Positions 43,410-54,180 of a stretch of 64,000 nt of DNA are shown here, one piece after another. A program made the translations under genes and the position numbers. The notes under the pieces were generated by a model, which saw only the letters and a list, made by a program, of their open reading frames with translations, ran no database searches and was not told the origin of the DNA. Source of the DNA: Diphasiastrum complanatum (Eukaryota > Streptophyta > Lycopodiopsida > Lycopodiales > Lycopodiaceae); NCBI GenBank assembly GCA_029204225.1, contig CM055107.1, forward strand, positions 23,889,391 to 23,953,390, read 5' to 3'. Numbering within the stretch: the first letter of the stretch is position 1; the number at the start of each line of letters is the position of its first letter.

Positions 43410-44480
43410 ACAAGAACGGCTGATTATGCACGTTCCAACGGTATCCAGATTGTCTATAGAGGGGGGACGTCCTCTTGGTACTTTCTTGATTTCCTCTATA
43501 CTTTGAGAGTGAAGATCTGCTGCCTTTCAGTCTTTGTGTCATCTTTGCCTTCATGCCTAGTTTAGCCTTCGGTTTTGCCCTCGGGCTGCTTCGGTCCTCG
43601 AATGTTTGATCTTCGTCTAGAGTCAACGCTCGTTTGACTTTCGTGTTCGGGTTGCCCTTCAATCTACAACACTGACCTGACTGATGAAGGTATATCATTC
43701 CTTCATCATAGTCGCAGTCAATTTGCAAGCCTAGATAACATCTAGCTTCTCCTAGGTCTATTATCTCGAAATGTTTCAAGATGTCACTCTTCACTTTGGC
43801 AATTAGCTCTTCACTTCTACAAAGTATCAGTGTGTCGTCCACGTACACAACAACCCCCCATCTGTGATCCTTACATAAACATTGGAATCAGCCATCAGTG
43901 GCTCAAAACCTATGGATCATAGGGCATGATCCTTCTTCTTATACCATTGTCACGTGGATTGCTTCAATCCGTAGATACTTCAATGCATACGACAGGCATA
44001 GGTGGGAAGTGATTCGTAGATGTAATCCATATAGACTTCTTTGTCTAATTTGCCATGTAAGAATGTTGTCTTCTCATTGACTATGTGAATCCTGAGGTCG
44101 TAAGCAGCTGCATATGCAAATAGTAGACGTAAGGATGCATGCTTCACCACTTGAGAGAAGGTCTCAATGTAATCAATGTCATACTTATGAGAAAATCCCT
44201 TTGCGACAAGTCTGGCTTTGTGCCTCGAAATGTTTTCATTTGGTCCGTACTTCAGCTTGTATACCCATTTGCATTGCATGGTCATTCCCTTGTCTGGTAC
44301 AAGCTGCAGTGTAAGAATGTCATGGCCATATTCAACTAAGGACATTGAATAGTAATATGGTAGACAGGCCCTCCGGTATTCGAGATTGTTGGTCACGCCA
44401 TGATTTAATTCCATGTCAAGGCCAGTTTGTGACTAATAACCTTGAGAGGATCCAGACACTAAGACATATGGAGTATTGCA
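43410..44480 (-). pseudogene. Copia RT fragment
   Basis: Reading from 44414: MQCKWVYKLKYGPNENISRH, ARLVAKGFSHKYDIDYIETF, RIHIVNEKTTFLHGKLDKEV, then frameshifts at 43990-43850 covering the LKQ and WY segment, and MYVDDTLILCRSEELIAKVK with the catalytic YVDD at 43848-43835, FEIIDLGEARCYLGLQIDC and LDEDQTFEDRSS. The lower part (43410-43650) is Lys/Ser/Arg-rich and does not look like RT. Integrase and RNase H are missing. Confidence 0.85.
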
Positions 44481-44536
44481 TGTACGTGTGACAGATGTAG
44501 CCTTTGAGGACTGCATGAAGAGATGTGATCTATTTA

Positions 44537-44890
44537 TAGTTGACCTGCATGGGTATTGCATGGGTTCATGCACATGACTCTGCTCTCTCTATATATTAAG
44601 GTAGGAATTCTCCCATCGACATATTGGGTTTAGGTTACCAGTTTCTCTCATCTCCTCTTGCTTCACATGGCATGGCTTGGGGGCTAGATCCAGGTTTGAT
44701 CTATGTTTGGTTGGGCGGGTTGGCTCCATAGTTGACCTGCATGGGGATTGCATGGGTTCATGCACATGACTCTGCTCTCTCTATATATTGAGGTAGGAAT
44801 TCTCCCATCGACATATTGGGGTTAGGTTACCAGTTTCCTTCTTTTCCTCTTGCTTCACATGGCATGGCTTGGGGGCTAGATCCAGGTTCT
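44537..44890. repeat. Tandem duplication of about 165 bp, offset 192
   Basis: Copies start at 44537 and 44729 with tagttgacctgcatggg. Both carry the same ordered blocks: a tgactctgctctctctatatatt segment with a TATA-like site, aggtaggaattctcccatcg, and a cacatggcatggcttggggg block ending gctagatccagg. They differ at about ten positions. The duplicated TATA-bearing block looks like promoter or LTR sequence. Confidence 0.93.
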
Positions 44891-44897
44891 TAGATGG

Positions 44898-46069
44898 TTT
44901 AAAGGGCATCCACCATTTTAGTGGGTAAGGCTCCATAAGCCATACCCTCTGAAATGGGCCATGCGTGTACTATTATATGTAAAGACATGGCAATACGTTT
45001 TAAGTTTCTAATATGTGTTTTGGCAAGGCATTATATCTTGCAACCTATGTTTTTCATTTTATGTTGGCCATGGATGGTGTCCATTTGCGTGTTTATTCAA
45101 CATTAATCTCCCTATACTTGTGGAAGACAATCTTTTTAATCATCCGTGACATCCCTTTTTCACTTGATGTTGGCCATTCCATAGATGATGTTGGAGTTGA
45201 TAGAAAATGAGTTTCTCCATTTACCAATTTGTTTCTCCAAAGTCCATCTAAATTCATGTCGAGCAATCAAAAAAAGATTTTCTAGGCAATCTTCATAATT
45301 GGTAAATGTGCATTTGATGGACTTTGGAGAAACAAATGTGCCCACCTATTCTATTGTGCACATTTTTGTCCAATAATTAATTTTTCAGAAGGAACAAAAT
45401 TTGGGCAACCAAGTGTAAGTAGCGATTTTTATATTTAGACAACTGTGCAATGCCAACATTTAATTACTCAAAGTTGGGCAAATCATACCCCTAGTAATAA
45501 TTTGTTGGACCAACGAGAACTTGATATTTGATCAAAAACTTGTTAGAGCTAAAAATGATTGAGAGGGGTAAGGAACAGTTGCACACAAGATAGTTGTCGA
45601 ACTTTTTGCAAACTCTCTCAACCATTTGCTTGCCTGTGACCTATCCAACACTTGATCTTGAGCATGAATTTGTGACATCGACAATGCAATCATCAAAATC
45701 ATTATCTTAGTGATGATTTGTTTTGAGACACTCTTACGACCAAGTTTTCTTTGGATATTGTGGATGCATTTTACAGCAAATTAATATTAAAAGAGCTTAT
45801 ATGTTCGAAATATTTATTGCGTTGGGCCAAAACACCTTAAAATTATCAATTTTTTTTATGAAATGTCGTGAGATAATTAACGTATCTGTGTCATCCTCTT
45901 GGTATGGTACCTTTTAACCTAAAAATGTAACAAAGAGATAGAAAAATGGCTTTTTAAAAGAGTATAATGCCTATTTTATTTTGGGAGGAAAAACACATGA
46001 AATTTGACTTTTCAATTTGAAAAGTAGTTTGTAATTGTACACTTGTTTTTTTGGCTTTTGTTTGAAGGG
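44898..46069. other. No supported gene; complex inverted repeat at 45218-45336
   Basis: tttgtttctccaaagtccatc (45228-45248) pairs perfectly with its complement at 45316-45336, and catttaccaatt (45218-45229) with aattggtaaatg (45297-45308). The two pairs are arranged so that they cannot extend one another, so this is a rearranged foldback. The remainder is AT-rich, unassigned, and runs into the putative upstream region of the DCD gene. Confidence 0.55.
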
Positions 46070-46355
46070 CAGAGAGGGTTTTGACATGCAATGCATTGCA
46101 ATTTGAAAGATGCCAAATCTGGCCCACAGACCATAGGTTTTGGAAGTTTGGCAGCGGGGGTGACCTTCCTCTCTTCTGTCTCTGTTTCTGTCTTTTTCTC
46201 CTTCGCTCTCTTTTCTCTCTTTTTTTCTCTCTCTCTCTGTCGCAAGCGTTCGGATCAGTGCGAGCGAGCTCCTCGTGGATCGTGTCTTCCGGCAGCATTG
46301 CTCTGCCTTGTCGTGTTGTAGATTAGAGGTGGGCTGTCTTCGTCTTCCATAGCAA
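46070..46355 (+). promoter_or_regulatory. Putative 5' leader of the DCD-domain gene
   Basis: This is a CT-rich stretch (46165-46240) followed by more balanced sequence ending agcaa/gtaagc at 46355-46356, a good splice donor. The next convincing acceptor is tgattcgtgctcag ending at 47229, 33 bases before the DCD ATG. A leader exon plus an 874-bp leader intron is therefore plausible. This is inference; I identified no core promoter. Confidence 0.35.
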
Positions 46356-47262
46356 GTAAGCCTTTGTGATCAGGGAATATGCTTTAGACTTTACATCATT
46401 TGGGTGGTGATAATCCATCTATCCCAGTGGTGGTAGTATCGCTTCCTCTGGCTGTTTTTGTGACTGCACTGCCCCATGGTTGAAGTCTTCTCTGCTCTGC
46501 GGCAGCTAGCTTTTCTGTAGAAGATCAGCCCCTTGAATCGATGTTTTGATGGTGCTGTGCTGCCTGAGTAGCATTTTGGAGGATTATGAATTTGTGTCAA
46601 CCACAATTTTGGGTCTTTTTTCCTGATCGGATCAATCTGTTTTTGTCCAAGTTTGTGGATCGTTTCTGTTCCCATCCAGCTGTGGCGTGAAGTATTTGTT
46701 TCGTCATTGCTTTCCTTCTCATCATCATTCACAACCTCGGTTGTAAGCCTACAGAAATTTGCCATTTTGACACTTTTTGGCTTATGGGTTGATTTTATCT
46801 ATTGAACATACCATCTGAACGGCTCTAGATTCATCCTTGTCATATTTCAATAATCCTTAGCCTTTTCTTTCTCAGAAGATTATTTACCCGCCTTTCAATT
46901 CACTCCTTTGTCAATACATTCTACTGAGATTTATGCCACCTTCGCTTTTTTTGCTCCATAGTTAGCTTTTCTCTCAACGGCTTTACTTAACTCTTTACCA
47001 TTTTTTCACTCTTTTTCCAGCTACCCATCATACTCTGCCCTTATTATTTAGCTGCAGAAGGGTCAGATATTTGAGGGGATATGTTTTGCCTTGTATCGGC
47101 ATAGGGATTTATGTTAATGTGAGCCAAATCAGAATCCTCGAATGATCGACCTTGAACAGTGATGGATCGCACCAGTTTCGTAGTCTAACGGGACAGCTTT
47201 TCTGTATTGTGCTGGTGATTCGTGCTCAGAGGTAGGAATAGAGATCATATGCACCTGCAAGC

Positions 47263-47404
47263 ATGGCAGTGTCTCATCGAAGCCATATAATCGAAACGAT
47301 TTCTGTGAAGAACGATAAAGAGATGCCTACTGCGCAACTCGGGGGATATATTGTTGTGTGCAACAATGAGAGGATGCCTGAGGACATCGAACGTTATCTC
47401 TTAG
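47263..47404 (+). CDS. DCD-domain (B2/N-rich protein type) gene, exon 1
   Basis: ATG at 47263 is the first after an in-frame TAG at 47239. The exon encodes 47 codons plus one base. Residues 26-47, LGGYIVVCNNERMPEDIERY then LL, match the opening of the Development and Cell Death domain (pattern G-(Y/F)-I-(F/V)-V-C-N-N-(D/E)-x-M-x-E-D). The donor is g/gtgcgtg at 47404-47405, phase 1. DCD proteins of the B2/NRP type are plant proteins linked to stress and programmed cell death. The domain mediates protein interaction, not catalysis. Spliced to 60559-60659 the domain continues with no gap relative to the family. The N-terminal 25 residues (MAVSHRSHII...) are not conserved in any family I recall. 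Later exons, if present, lie beyond the window. Confidence 0.78.
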
Positions 47405-47668
47405 GTGCGTGATCTCTGCTTATATAGGCTATTGCTCGGTACTTACAATCAATAGCAGCTATATTAAATCAAATCACTTTTCTCAATAGGAGCTAACGCA
47501 GGTATTACACATTCACCATCCTATCTAACAATCTGCCCACTTCTAGAATTCAAGGGAAGAAACAAACCTGACCATTGAACTTGTTGATCTCCTATTTTAG
47601 AGATCCTTTGAACGAAACTGTATTATAGATCATGTGTCAACCTTTTTCGTATGCGAATAATTGATAGG

Positions 47669-47912
47669 GAGTCTATTGCAAAGTTGAAATGCACAATCTT
47701 TGTCTAATCTAGTTAATAATAATACTATGCAACAATGGTTTTATAGTTTCATTTTCCTTGTGTCTTGTTTGTTGATGAGAAGTCTTGAAGGAGTCTACTG
47801 GAAAGTTGAAATGTACATTGATTCTTTGTTTGATTGCGTTGATAATAAAACTATGCAACAATGGTTTTACACTTTCATTGGCCTTTTCCTTGTGTCTTGT
47901 TCGTTGATTTTA
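47669..47912. repeat. Tandem duplication of about 120 bp
   Basis: Copies at about 47669-47779 and 47790-47912 share gagtctattg/gagtctactg, aaagttgaaatg, actatgcaacaatggtttta, tttcatt and ccttgtgtcttgt. The second copy has an extra short insertion before ccttttcc. Confidence 0.85.
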
Positions 47913-49600
47913 ACCAAAGATTTGCTGTTTGTTTCGCTGGTCATTATTCAAGCAAAGTCATCAGGGGTTGGACATTGGTGCAAACTCTATCCTTGATTGC
48001 TTTAGGATAGTGGTTCTTCCATTAAACTCATTAAAGGAACAATGACTAACATGTGTAAAGTTTGGTCATGTTCCATCGGAAGAAAATAATGTTCTTGTGA
48101 AAACTCTTGAATGTGCCCATGTGTTTGAACCTCATCTTGCTCAAACCAAGATATACGATATGGTCATTTAAGGCATAGTTTCCACGACCTAAAAAAAGAA
48201 AGAAAGAAAAGGAAAACACTTCTGGTCCGCTAATGATTTATGAAGTTGGACTTTGACATTTTTCAGAATACATCATTCAAATTCACGTTTGTTCAATTGC
48301 ATAAGATTTTGTTATATAGGGCGCTGTAAATAGCATTTGTTTTTTTAAGAATAAAAGTCTCAGGATTGAAAATATAAACAAAAAATAGATTTTCTTTTTG
48401 TTCGAACTGGTCGAATTGGCCCGATTCGAATTGGCCAATTCAAATCAGCTGGAAACATTAATTCAAGGAGTGAATCTTGAAATTGAATAAATATGATAAG
48501 CAACGTCACACAAGATGCAGCATCAAAGATATATTTATACCTCCTAAGGCTGAGATTTGAAAGTGGATATGATCTATGTGAAGCCGTAGGTGTCTTCGCT
48601 TCTTGAATTTCCAATTGTGTTGCCTCATGGTAGTGACAACATTCCTCATAACGATACTTTGTAAAAGGAGTTACTTGCTTAATTTGTTACCTATTTTTTT
48701 TCGTATCTACTTTTCAACGTCACAAATTGCTTATTTTTTATGTGAAAAACTAGTCAATGTTCAAAACAGGATCATATCCCTCAATAACATATAAATTGGT
48801 TGTGTGAACCATGATGGACAACATCTAGACTTAGGAGTAGTTGACATCGTGCCATATGAGTAGACATTTAGGCTATTATAGTGTAGTAATTAGTCATGCT
48901 TGTGATTTCCTACATTGTACCATTTAACCTATTCATTCAGTGTTTTGAATGTACTCTCAATGTACTCAATAATAATAAATGACTGCATGGGCCCAAGACC
49001 TATGTGATGTAATTAATTTAATGGTTCAATTTTTCTAAGTGTAAAAGAACTTGAAGCTAGTGGAATGGACATGTAGACATGCTAATGGTCACCTCATCTC
49101 TCTCTTATTGTAACAATGTGCCTCATTATAATGCAAGCTTTGTGTTTTCTCTTCCTGCTATCCCATGGATGATGAATTGAATAAATGTTGCATGCTTTGA
49201 TCTTCAACAAAGTAGTCCCTTATTTGCTATGGGACATTTTTGATTCCTTGTGTGTTGTGAGGGTTATAAAACTAAGTATTTTTAACTTAAGAATGATGGG
49301 CAATCTATGTCTTGTAAGGAAGTTATGCCAAGACTTGAGTGGTGATAGAAGTATGTGTGCTACTACTATCTAAATCAAAGGAAGTCATAATGGTATATAT
49401 CAAGAGGAGTCTTGTTACACATATTCTTGATCATTATGATGCTGTTGTTCTATATTTTGAAGTTAGTTCATTCAACAACCAGATTGCTACCTTGGTCCAT
49501 ATGAGTTACGAGCAAGATTCACAAATATTTCATTACATTACCTCAAAAGAATGTAAAAGATGACATAAAGTAAATCCAACTAAGATTTAAAGTAAATTTT
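47913..49600. other. Intronic DNA without supported genes
   Basis: The stretch is AT-rich with several short frames that show no recognisable motif. Purine-rich repeats occur at 48196-48216 (gaaagaaagaaaaggaaaa). An ordinary break at 49600/49601 joins this to the truncated copia LTR. Confidence 0.4.
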
Positions 49601-49938
49601 CATCATTTTGCTAATGAGATTGATGAGACTTTTGCATTCTACACTTTTGTGAGATTTCTAGTCATTAGAATTGTGATTTCTCTGAATGATTGCTATCAAG
49701 AACTATAGTACTTGTTGTTTCAGGTGCTGGCCGTACTGTGGACAGTACTCCACACGTGTGAGGCCGCTCTCACTAATTTATGATGTGTTGATCCATTGCT
49801 CTTTCTTAAATCTAAGTGTAGTGAATCTAGATCAAGATCTAATGTGTAGAACTTGATAGATCCATTGATTAAGCAACCAATAACTCTCTATGATTGTTAA
49901 GTACAATCATTATTGTCCTAAAAACTGAAATTTTATCA
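49601..49938 (+). repeat. Truncated 5' LTR of the intron copia
   Basis: These 338 bp match the last 341 bp of the 3' LTR (54713-55053) with only a handful of substitutions and one 3-base difference (gtactgtggacag versus gtactgttgtggatag). The first roughly 520 bp of the LTR are missing on the left, so the promoter-bearing U3 was lost. Confidence 0.92.
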
Positions 49939-49949
49939 TGTATCAGAGC
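49939..49949 (+). other. Copia primer-binding site (slightly mutated)
   Basis: TGTATCAGAGC directly follows the LTR end TATCA. It differs from the standard TGGTATCAGAGC by one missing G. It is followed by a leader of about 580 bp up to the gag ATG at 50533. Confidence 0.82.
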
Positions 49950-50532
49950 TAAGTAAGAGAGTGATCAATTGAATCATAAAAACTTGCAAAGATCATTGGC
50001 AAAATTTGTTTTTGGCCAATACTAGTGAGGGCGAGTTCATCTAGAGTGATAGCTTGTTTCTATTTGGATCAAATCGACTTGGAGGCTGTGTATGTACTTT
50101 CACACTTGTGAAACCGTACAACAACTTTCATTTCAAGCTACTTAGTGTTTTTTGGTCCTATAATCTCAATTCTAGCTCATTTTTAGTGCTTTTTGAAGCA
50201 TAGTATTGATCTAGATTCAATCTAGCTAATGCCTATGACCAAATAGAGTTTTGGATCATTGAAGCATTTCTTTTTGGAGTTTAAGATCAGATCTAAGAGG
50301 CTGATTTGTTCAGATCCTTAGTTGAAGTGAAACCTCTAAGAAAAGTGTAAAGCAAATTTTTTTTTGTGAGAGTGAAAGCTAGGAATTTTTGTGAAGATCT
50401 TTGTGTATCATTCAAGCTTGTGTGCTAGTTTGATAGAGACAAGGCTATAGGCAATCTTGTGAGCTTTAGGCCTTTCATAGATCTTCAAAAATTCAAAAAT
50501 CTTTTTGATTTTTGTAGAGCATTCATTCTACA

Positions 50533-52341
50533 ATGTCATCATCCATGGGTGGTTGCTTGTTGGAATCAAGTGAGAGACTCACTTCCACAAATTATTCCAC
50601 TTGGAAAGTGAGGATGGAATCACTCCTAGTGATCCATGATCTCTTTGACATAGTTCTAGGAGTTGAGGAAGAGCCTCAAGCTCCCCAAGAACAAACCAAA
50701 TACAAGAAGAGAGTAAGATTAGCTTTACATTGCATAAAGTTAAATGTATGCAATGACCTCTTGAAGGAGGTGTCTTCTTGTGCCTCATCCAAAGAGGCTT
50801 GGGATTCATTAAAGAGTATCTATGAATCTAATAACACTTCAAGAATCCTCATGCTAAGAAATCAATTTTTCCAAAGCATGAAAGGAAGTGGAGAGAGTGG
50901 ACAAGAGTATGTCCTTAGGATCAAATCTCTTAACAAGGAATTGAGTGCAATAGGAGAGAAGATCCAAGATCAAGAGCTAGTACAAATCATATTGAATGGC
51001 CTAGGTGACGAGTTCACCAACTTAGTCCAATCATTTGCTATTCAAGACACTCTTCCATCCATTGAAAAGTTGCATAATGTTCTTGTGGCCGAGGAGAGTA
51101 GACTTCTACACCTCAAGACAAGAATGGATGGCATGTCACTTAATGGAGGAGAGGAGAAAGCAAACTTTACATCCAAAGGCAAGAAGAAACAACATCCATT
51201 CAAGAAGAATCAAGACAAGGAGGCCAAGATGAAGAATGGAGGATCTACTTCCAAAGGCAAGGTGAAGAACAAGGCAAAGCTCAAGTGTTTCTTTTGTGGG
51301 AAGAAAGGGCACTTTGCCTCAGAATGCTACTTCAAGAAGAATCAACAAGCCAATGGAGATCAAGGGAACATTGCTCAAGAGGAAGAAGATGAGGATGGAT
51401 TCAACACATCCTTAATGGTTGCATCTACACCAACTTCAAGTCAAGACACATGGTGGATAGATAGTGGGGCTAGTTCCCACATGTCTTTTAACAAGCATTA
51501 TTTTTCTACTCTTCTATCTTGTAATGACTCTAGGAAGTCAATATACACTGCTAGTGATCAAGAATGCAAGATGGATGGCATAGGATCTATGCCTCTTAAC
51601 TTAGGCACATCTAAAAGGATAGATCTAGATAATGTTTTGTATGTTCCTACCATTTCAAGAAACTTGCTTAGTGTAGGACAATTAATGGACAATGGACATT
51701 ATGGACTAGATGTACATTTCAAGAATGGAGTTTGTTCCATCTTGAAAAATGATAAGTGCATAGCTAGTGGCATTAAGCAAGGTAGACTTTTCAAGTTGGA
51801 TGCTAATGTTGCAAATGAAAGTGTGAACTTGGCTAGGGAGGAGCTATCTCAAGTGGAGATTTGGCATAAAAGATTAGGCCATCCTAATCTTCAATCTATG
51901 GAGTCAATGGCAAGCAAGGAACTGGCTCTCGGCCTACCAAGAGCTTTCAAGAAGTGTGGAAAGATGTGTGAGGCATGTGGCCTTGCAAAGTCACACAAAT
52001 CTTCTTACAAGAGATCTTCATCAAGATGTCCCTCTCCCTTGGATCTCATACATTCTGATGTACATAGTTTTTCACATGCAAGTAATGGAGGTGCCTTGAT
52101 GTATGTAACTTTTATAGATGATTGTACTAGATTCACATGGATTGAGTTACTATCAAAGAAAAGTCTTGTTTATGAAGCTTTCATTAAGTTTAAGTCTCTA
52201 GTTGAGAAGCAACCTAGTACTTCCATCAAAGCACTAAGACAAAAAGGAAGGAAGATGCTACCTCCTTCAAAGGGATTTTTGTTGTCTATGGAGAAAATAG
52301 CAAGGGCTATAGGATATATGATCCTATATCCAAGAAAGTAA
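50533..52341 (+). CDS. Copia gag-protease-partial integrase
   Basis: This is a 602-codon frame. The gag UBN2 domain is at residues 1-190 (LTSTNYSTWKVRMESLL, YVLRIKSLNKELSAIGEKI). A Lys-rich linker precedes the zinc knuckle CFFCGKKGHFASEC (CX2CX4HX4C, about residue 253). The protease active site is WWIDSGASSHMS (about 308). The pre-integrase zinc domain is IWHKRLGHPN ... CEACGLAKSHKSS (about 440-490). The integrase core opens DLIHSDVHSFSH (first Asp) and runs to STSIKALR at about 565. There the frame jumps to an unrelated C-terminus: a deletion removed the second Asp, the Glu and the rest of the core, and shifted the frame. Gag and protease look intact; integrase cannot work. The ATG was chosen because it precedes the conserved gag start. 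Confidence 0.95.
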   Translation: MSSSMGGCLLESSERLTSTNYSTWKVRMESLLVIHDLFDIVLGVEEEPQAPQEQTKYKKRVRLALHCIKLNVCNDLLKEVSSCASSKEAWDSLKSIYESNNTSRILMLRNQFFQSMKGSGESGQEYVLRIKSLNKELSAIGEKIQDQELVQIILNGLGDEFTNLVQSFAIQDTLPSIEKLHNVLVAEESRLLHLKTRMDGMSLNGGEEKANFTSKGKKKQHPFKKNQDKEAKMKNGGSTSKGKVKNKAKLKCFFCGKKGHFASECYFKKNQQANGDQGNIAQEEEDEDGFNTSLMVASTPTSSQDTWWIDSGASSHMSFNKHYFSTLLSCNDSRKSIYTASDQECKMDGIGSMPLNLGTSKRIDLDNVLYVPTISRNLLSVGQLMDNGHYGLDVHFKNGVCSILKNDKCIASGIKQGRLFKLDANVANESVNLAREELSQVEIWHKRLGHPNLQSMESMASKELALGLPRAFKKCGKMCEACGLAKSHKSSYKRSSSRCPSPLDLIHSDVHSFSHASNGGALMYVTFIDDCTRFTWIELLSKKSLVYEAFIKFKSLVEKQPSTSIKALRQKGRKMLPPSKGFLLSMEKIARAIGYMILYPRK

Positions 52342-53402
52342 AGGTAAGCAAGGATGTACTTTTTGATGAGTCACAATTTGCTAAGAGCTTGTATAATGGA
52401 TCTAACCCATTGTGTATTGAGGATCTTGACAAACCCGAGGAGGATCTTGACAAACCCGAGGAAGATCTTGACAAATCCGAGGATGGAGACAAGGATCCTA
52501 GTCAAAGGGAGCCGAGAAGATCATCAAGAAGCAAGGCCGAGCCCTCAAGGCTCACCTATGTGGACAAGGGAAAGCAAAAGGAAGACTCTACATCTTCTAC
52601 CTCTTACTCTTTCTTAGCTACATTGCTTGAAGAACCATCATCTTTTGAAGAAGCATATAGATCTAAAGTTTGGAGAGATGCAATGCAAGTAGAGTATGAT
52701 GCATTAGAAGAAAATCATACTTGGAATCTTGTAAATCTTCCAAGAGGGAAGAAACCACTTGCATGTAAGTGGATTTATAGAATAAAGTACAATCAAGATG
52801 GATCTATTAGTAAGTACAAGGCTAGGCTTGTTGCTAAGGGGTTTCTTCAAATAAAAGGATTGGATTATGAAGAAACATTTGCACCTGTAGCTAAGCTTGT
52901 AACTATTAGATTAATCATTTGCATTGCTACTTTGTTCAAGTGGGATCTCTACCAAATGGATGTGACAAATGCTTTCTTGAATGGCTTCTTAGAAGAGGAA
53001 ATCTACATGATGCAACCTGAGGGCTTCATCAAGGTTGGTGAGGAGCAAAAAGTGTGCTACTTAAGGAAGAGCCTATATGGCTTGAAGCAAGCACCTAGAG
53101 CTTGGTACTCTAGGTTGCATGATTTTCTCTATTCCCTTGGCTTTGTACTAAGTGCTTATGAACCTTCTTTATATTTCAAATGTAATGAAGGAAAGATCAT
53201 CATTTTGGTGCTTTATGTTGATGACATCATTATGACAGGAAATGATGATGAAAGCATAAGCAAAGTAAAAGTTGATTTATCTAGTGAGTTCAAGATGGTA
53301 GATCTAGGCTTCCTAAAGTTTATACTTGGGATAGAAGTGTCTAGAAGTAGCAATTGTACTTTCATAAGTCAATCTAAGTATGCTACTTCCATTCTTGTAT
53401 GA
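52269..53402 (+). CDS. Copia integrase C-terminus and reverse transcriptase
   Basis: From 52269 the frame reads KGIFVVYGENSKGYRIYDP and SKDVLFDESQFAKS (integrase C-terminus), then a 21-bp triplication encoding DLDKPEE twice and DLDKSED. RT includes ACKWIYRIKYNQDGSISKYK, YEETFAPVAKL, NAFLNGFLEEEIYMMQPEGF, SLYGLKQAPRAWYSRLHDFL and the catalytic YVDD at about 53215 (ILVLYVDDIIMTGN), then FKMVDLGFLKFILGIEV. It ends in a TGA at 53400-53402 in the segment SKYATSILV, where a small deletion shifted the frame before MKDCKG. The RT core motifs are intact. An internal start is not natural; this is the downstream part of one polyprotein. Confidence 0.93.
   Translation, partial: KGIFVVYGENSKGYRIYDPISKKVKVSKDVLFDESQFAKSLYNGSNPLCIEDLDKPEEDLDKPEEDLDKSEDGDKDPSQREPRRSSRSKAEPSRLTYVDKGKQKEDSTSSTSYSFLATLLEEPSSFEEAYRSKVWRDAMQVEYDALEENHTWNLVNLPRGKKPLACKWIYRIKYNQDGSISKYKARLVAKGFLQIKGLDYEETFAPVAKLVTIRLIICIATLFKWDLYQMDVTNAFLNGFLEEEIYMMQPEGFIKVGEEQKVCYLRKSLYGLKQAPRAWYSRLHDFLYSLGFVLSAYEPSLYFKCNEGKIIILVLYVDDIIMTGNDDESISKVKVDLSSEFKMVDLGFLKFILGIEVSRSSNCTFISQSKYATSILV
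52419..52490 (+). repeat. 21-bp in-frame triplication
   Basis: gaggatcttgacaaacccgag is repeated three times between integrase and RT (third copy with tccgag and a changed start). It encodes a repeated acidic heptad DLDKPEE, DLDKPEE, DLDKSED. Confidence 0.9.
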
Positions 53403-54178
53403 AAGATTGTAAGGGGATTGACACCCCTATGGAGCATGTTGTGAAAGCAACTAATGAAGGTGATGAAGCATCCTTTGAGGACATCACCCTCTTTAGGAAG
53501 CTTATAGGCTCTCTAATCTATTTAACCATCACTAGACCTGACTTAAGTTTTTGTGTAAGCAAGTTGAGTCAAAGTATGCAAGCTCCTTTAGTTCATCAAT
53601 GGAAAAGTGCCAAGAGAGTACTTAGATATGTTTCTAGTACTAGATTTTTTGGCATACTTTATGAAGGATCTAATTTGCACTTGAGAGCCTACTCGGATTC
53701 AGATTTTGCAGGTGACAAGATGGATAGAAAGTCCATTAGTACATTTGCAACATTTCTTTGTGGAGGAGTAATATCTTGGCTTTCCAAAAAACAAGATACT
53801 ATCTCACTATATTCTTGTGAAGCCGAGTACAAGGCATTGACTTCAACAACCAAAGAGCTCATATGGTTAAGAAGACTCTTGATGGAGCTACATGTGCTAG
53901 AGGCCAAGGAGATCCCTTACATATTTTGTGACAATCAAGCTTCTCAACAAATTGCTTCAAATCCTATCTTCCATGCTAGAACAAAGCATATTCAGATAGC
54001 TCACCACTGTGTGAGGGAGAAAGTACAATCCAAGGAGGTGCAACTACATCATGTACCATCATTCGAATGCATAGCTAATATCTTAACCAAGCCATTGTCC
54101 AAAGATCCATTTTTCAAGTTAAGATATGCTCTTGGAATTGTAGATAGACGTAGACGTACATTAGATTTGCCAAGTTAG
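53399..54178 (+). CDS. Copia RT connection and RNase H
   Basis: It starts at MKDCKGIDTPMEHVVKA (53399) and continues FRKLIGSLIYLTITRPDLSF and HQWKSAKRVLRYVSSTRF. RNase H is complete: AYSDSDFAGDKMDRKSIS (Asp), YSCEAEYKALTSTTKELIWL (Glu), IFCDNQASQQIASNPIFHAR (Asp), then TKHIQIAHHCVREKV and IANILTKPLSKDPFFKL, to the stop TAG at 54176-54178. It overlaps the previous frame by four bases through a small frameshift, not by design. RNase H removes the RNA strand during reverse transcription. Confidence 0.94.
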   Translation: MKDCKGIDTPMEHVVKATNEGDEASFEDITLFRKLIGSLIYLTITRPDLSFCVSKLSQSMQAPLVHQWKSAKRVLRYVSSTRFFGILYEGSNLHLRAYSDSDFAGDKMDRKSISTFATFLCGGVISWLSKKQDTISLYSCEAEYKALTSTTKELIWLRRLLMELHVLEAKEIPYIFCDNQASQQIASNPIFHARTKHIQIAHHCVREKVQSKEVQLHHVPSFECIANILTKPLSKDPFFKLRYALGIVDRRRRTLDLPS

Positions 54179-54180
54179 AA

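Noticed and set aside
45954-46326. Overlapping Arg/Glu/Lys-rich and Ser/Leu-rich ORFs on both strands
   Set aside because: They arise from the CT-rich leader sequence upstream of the DCD exon and carry no motifs.
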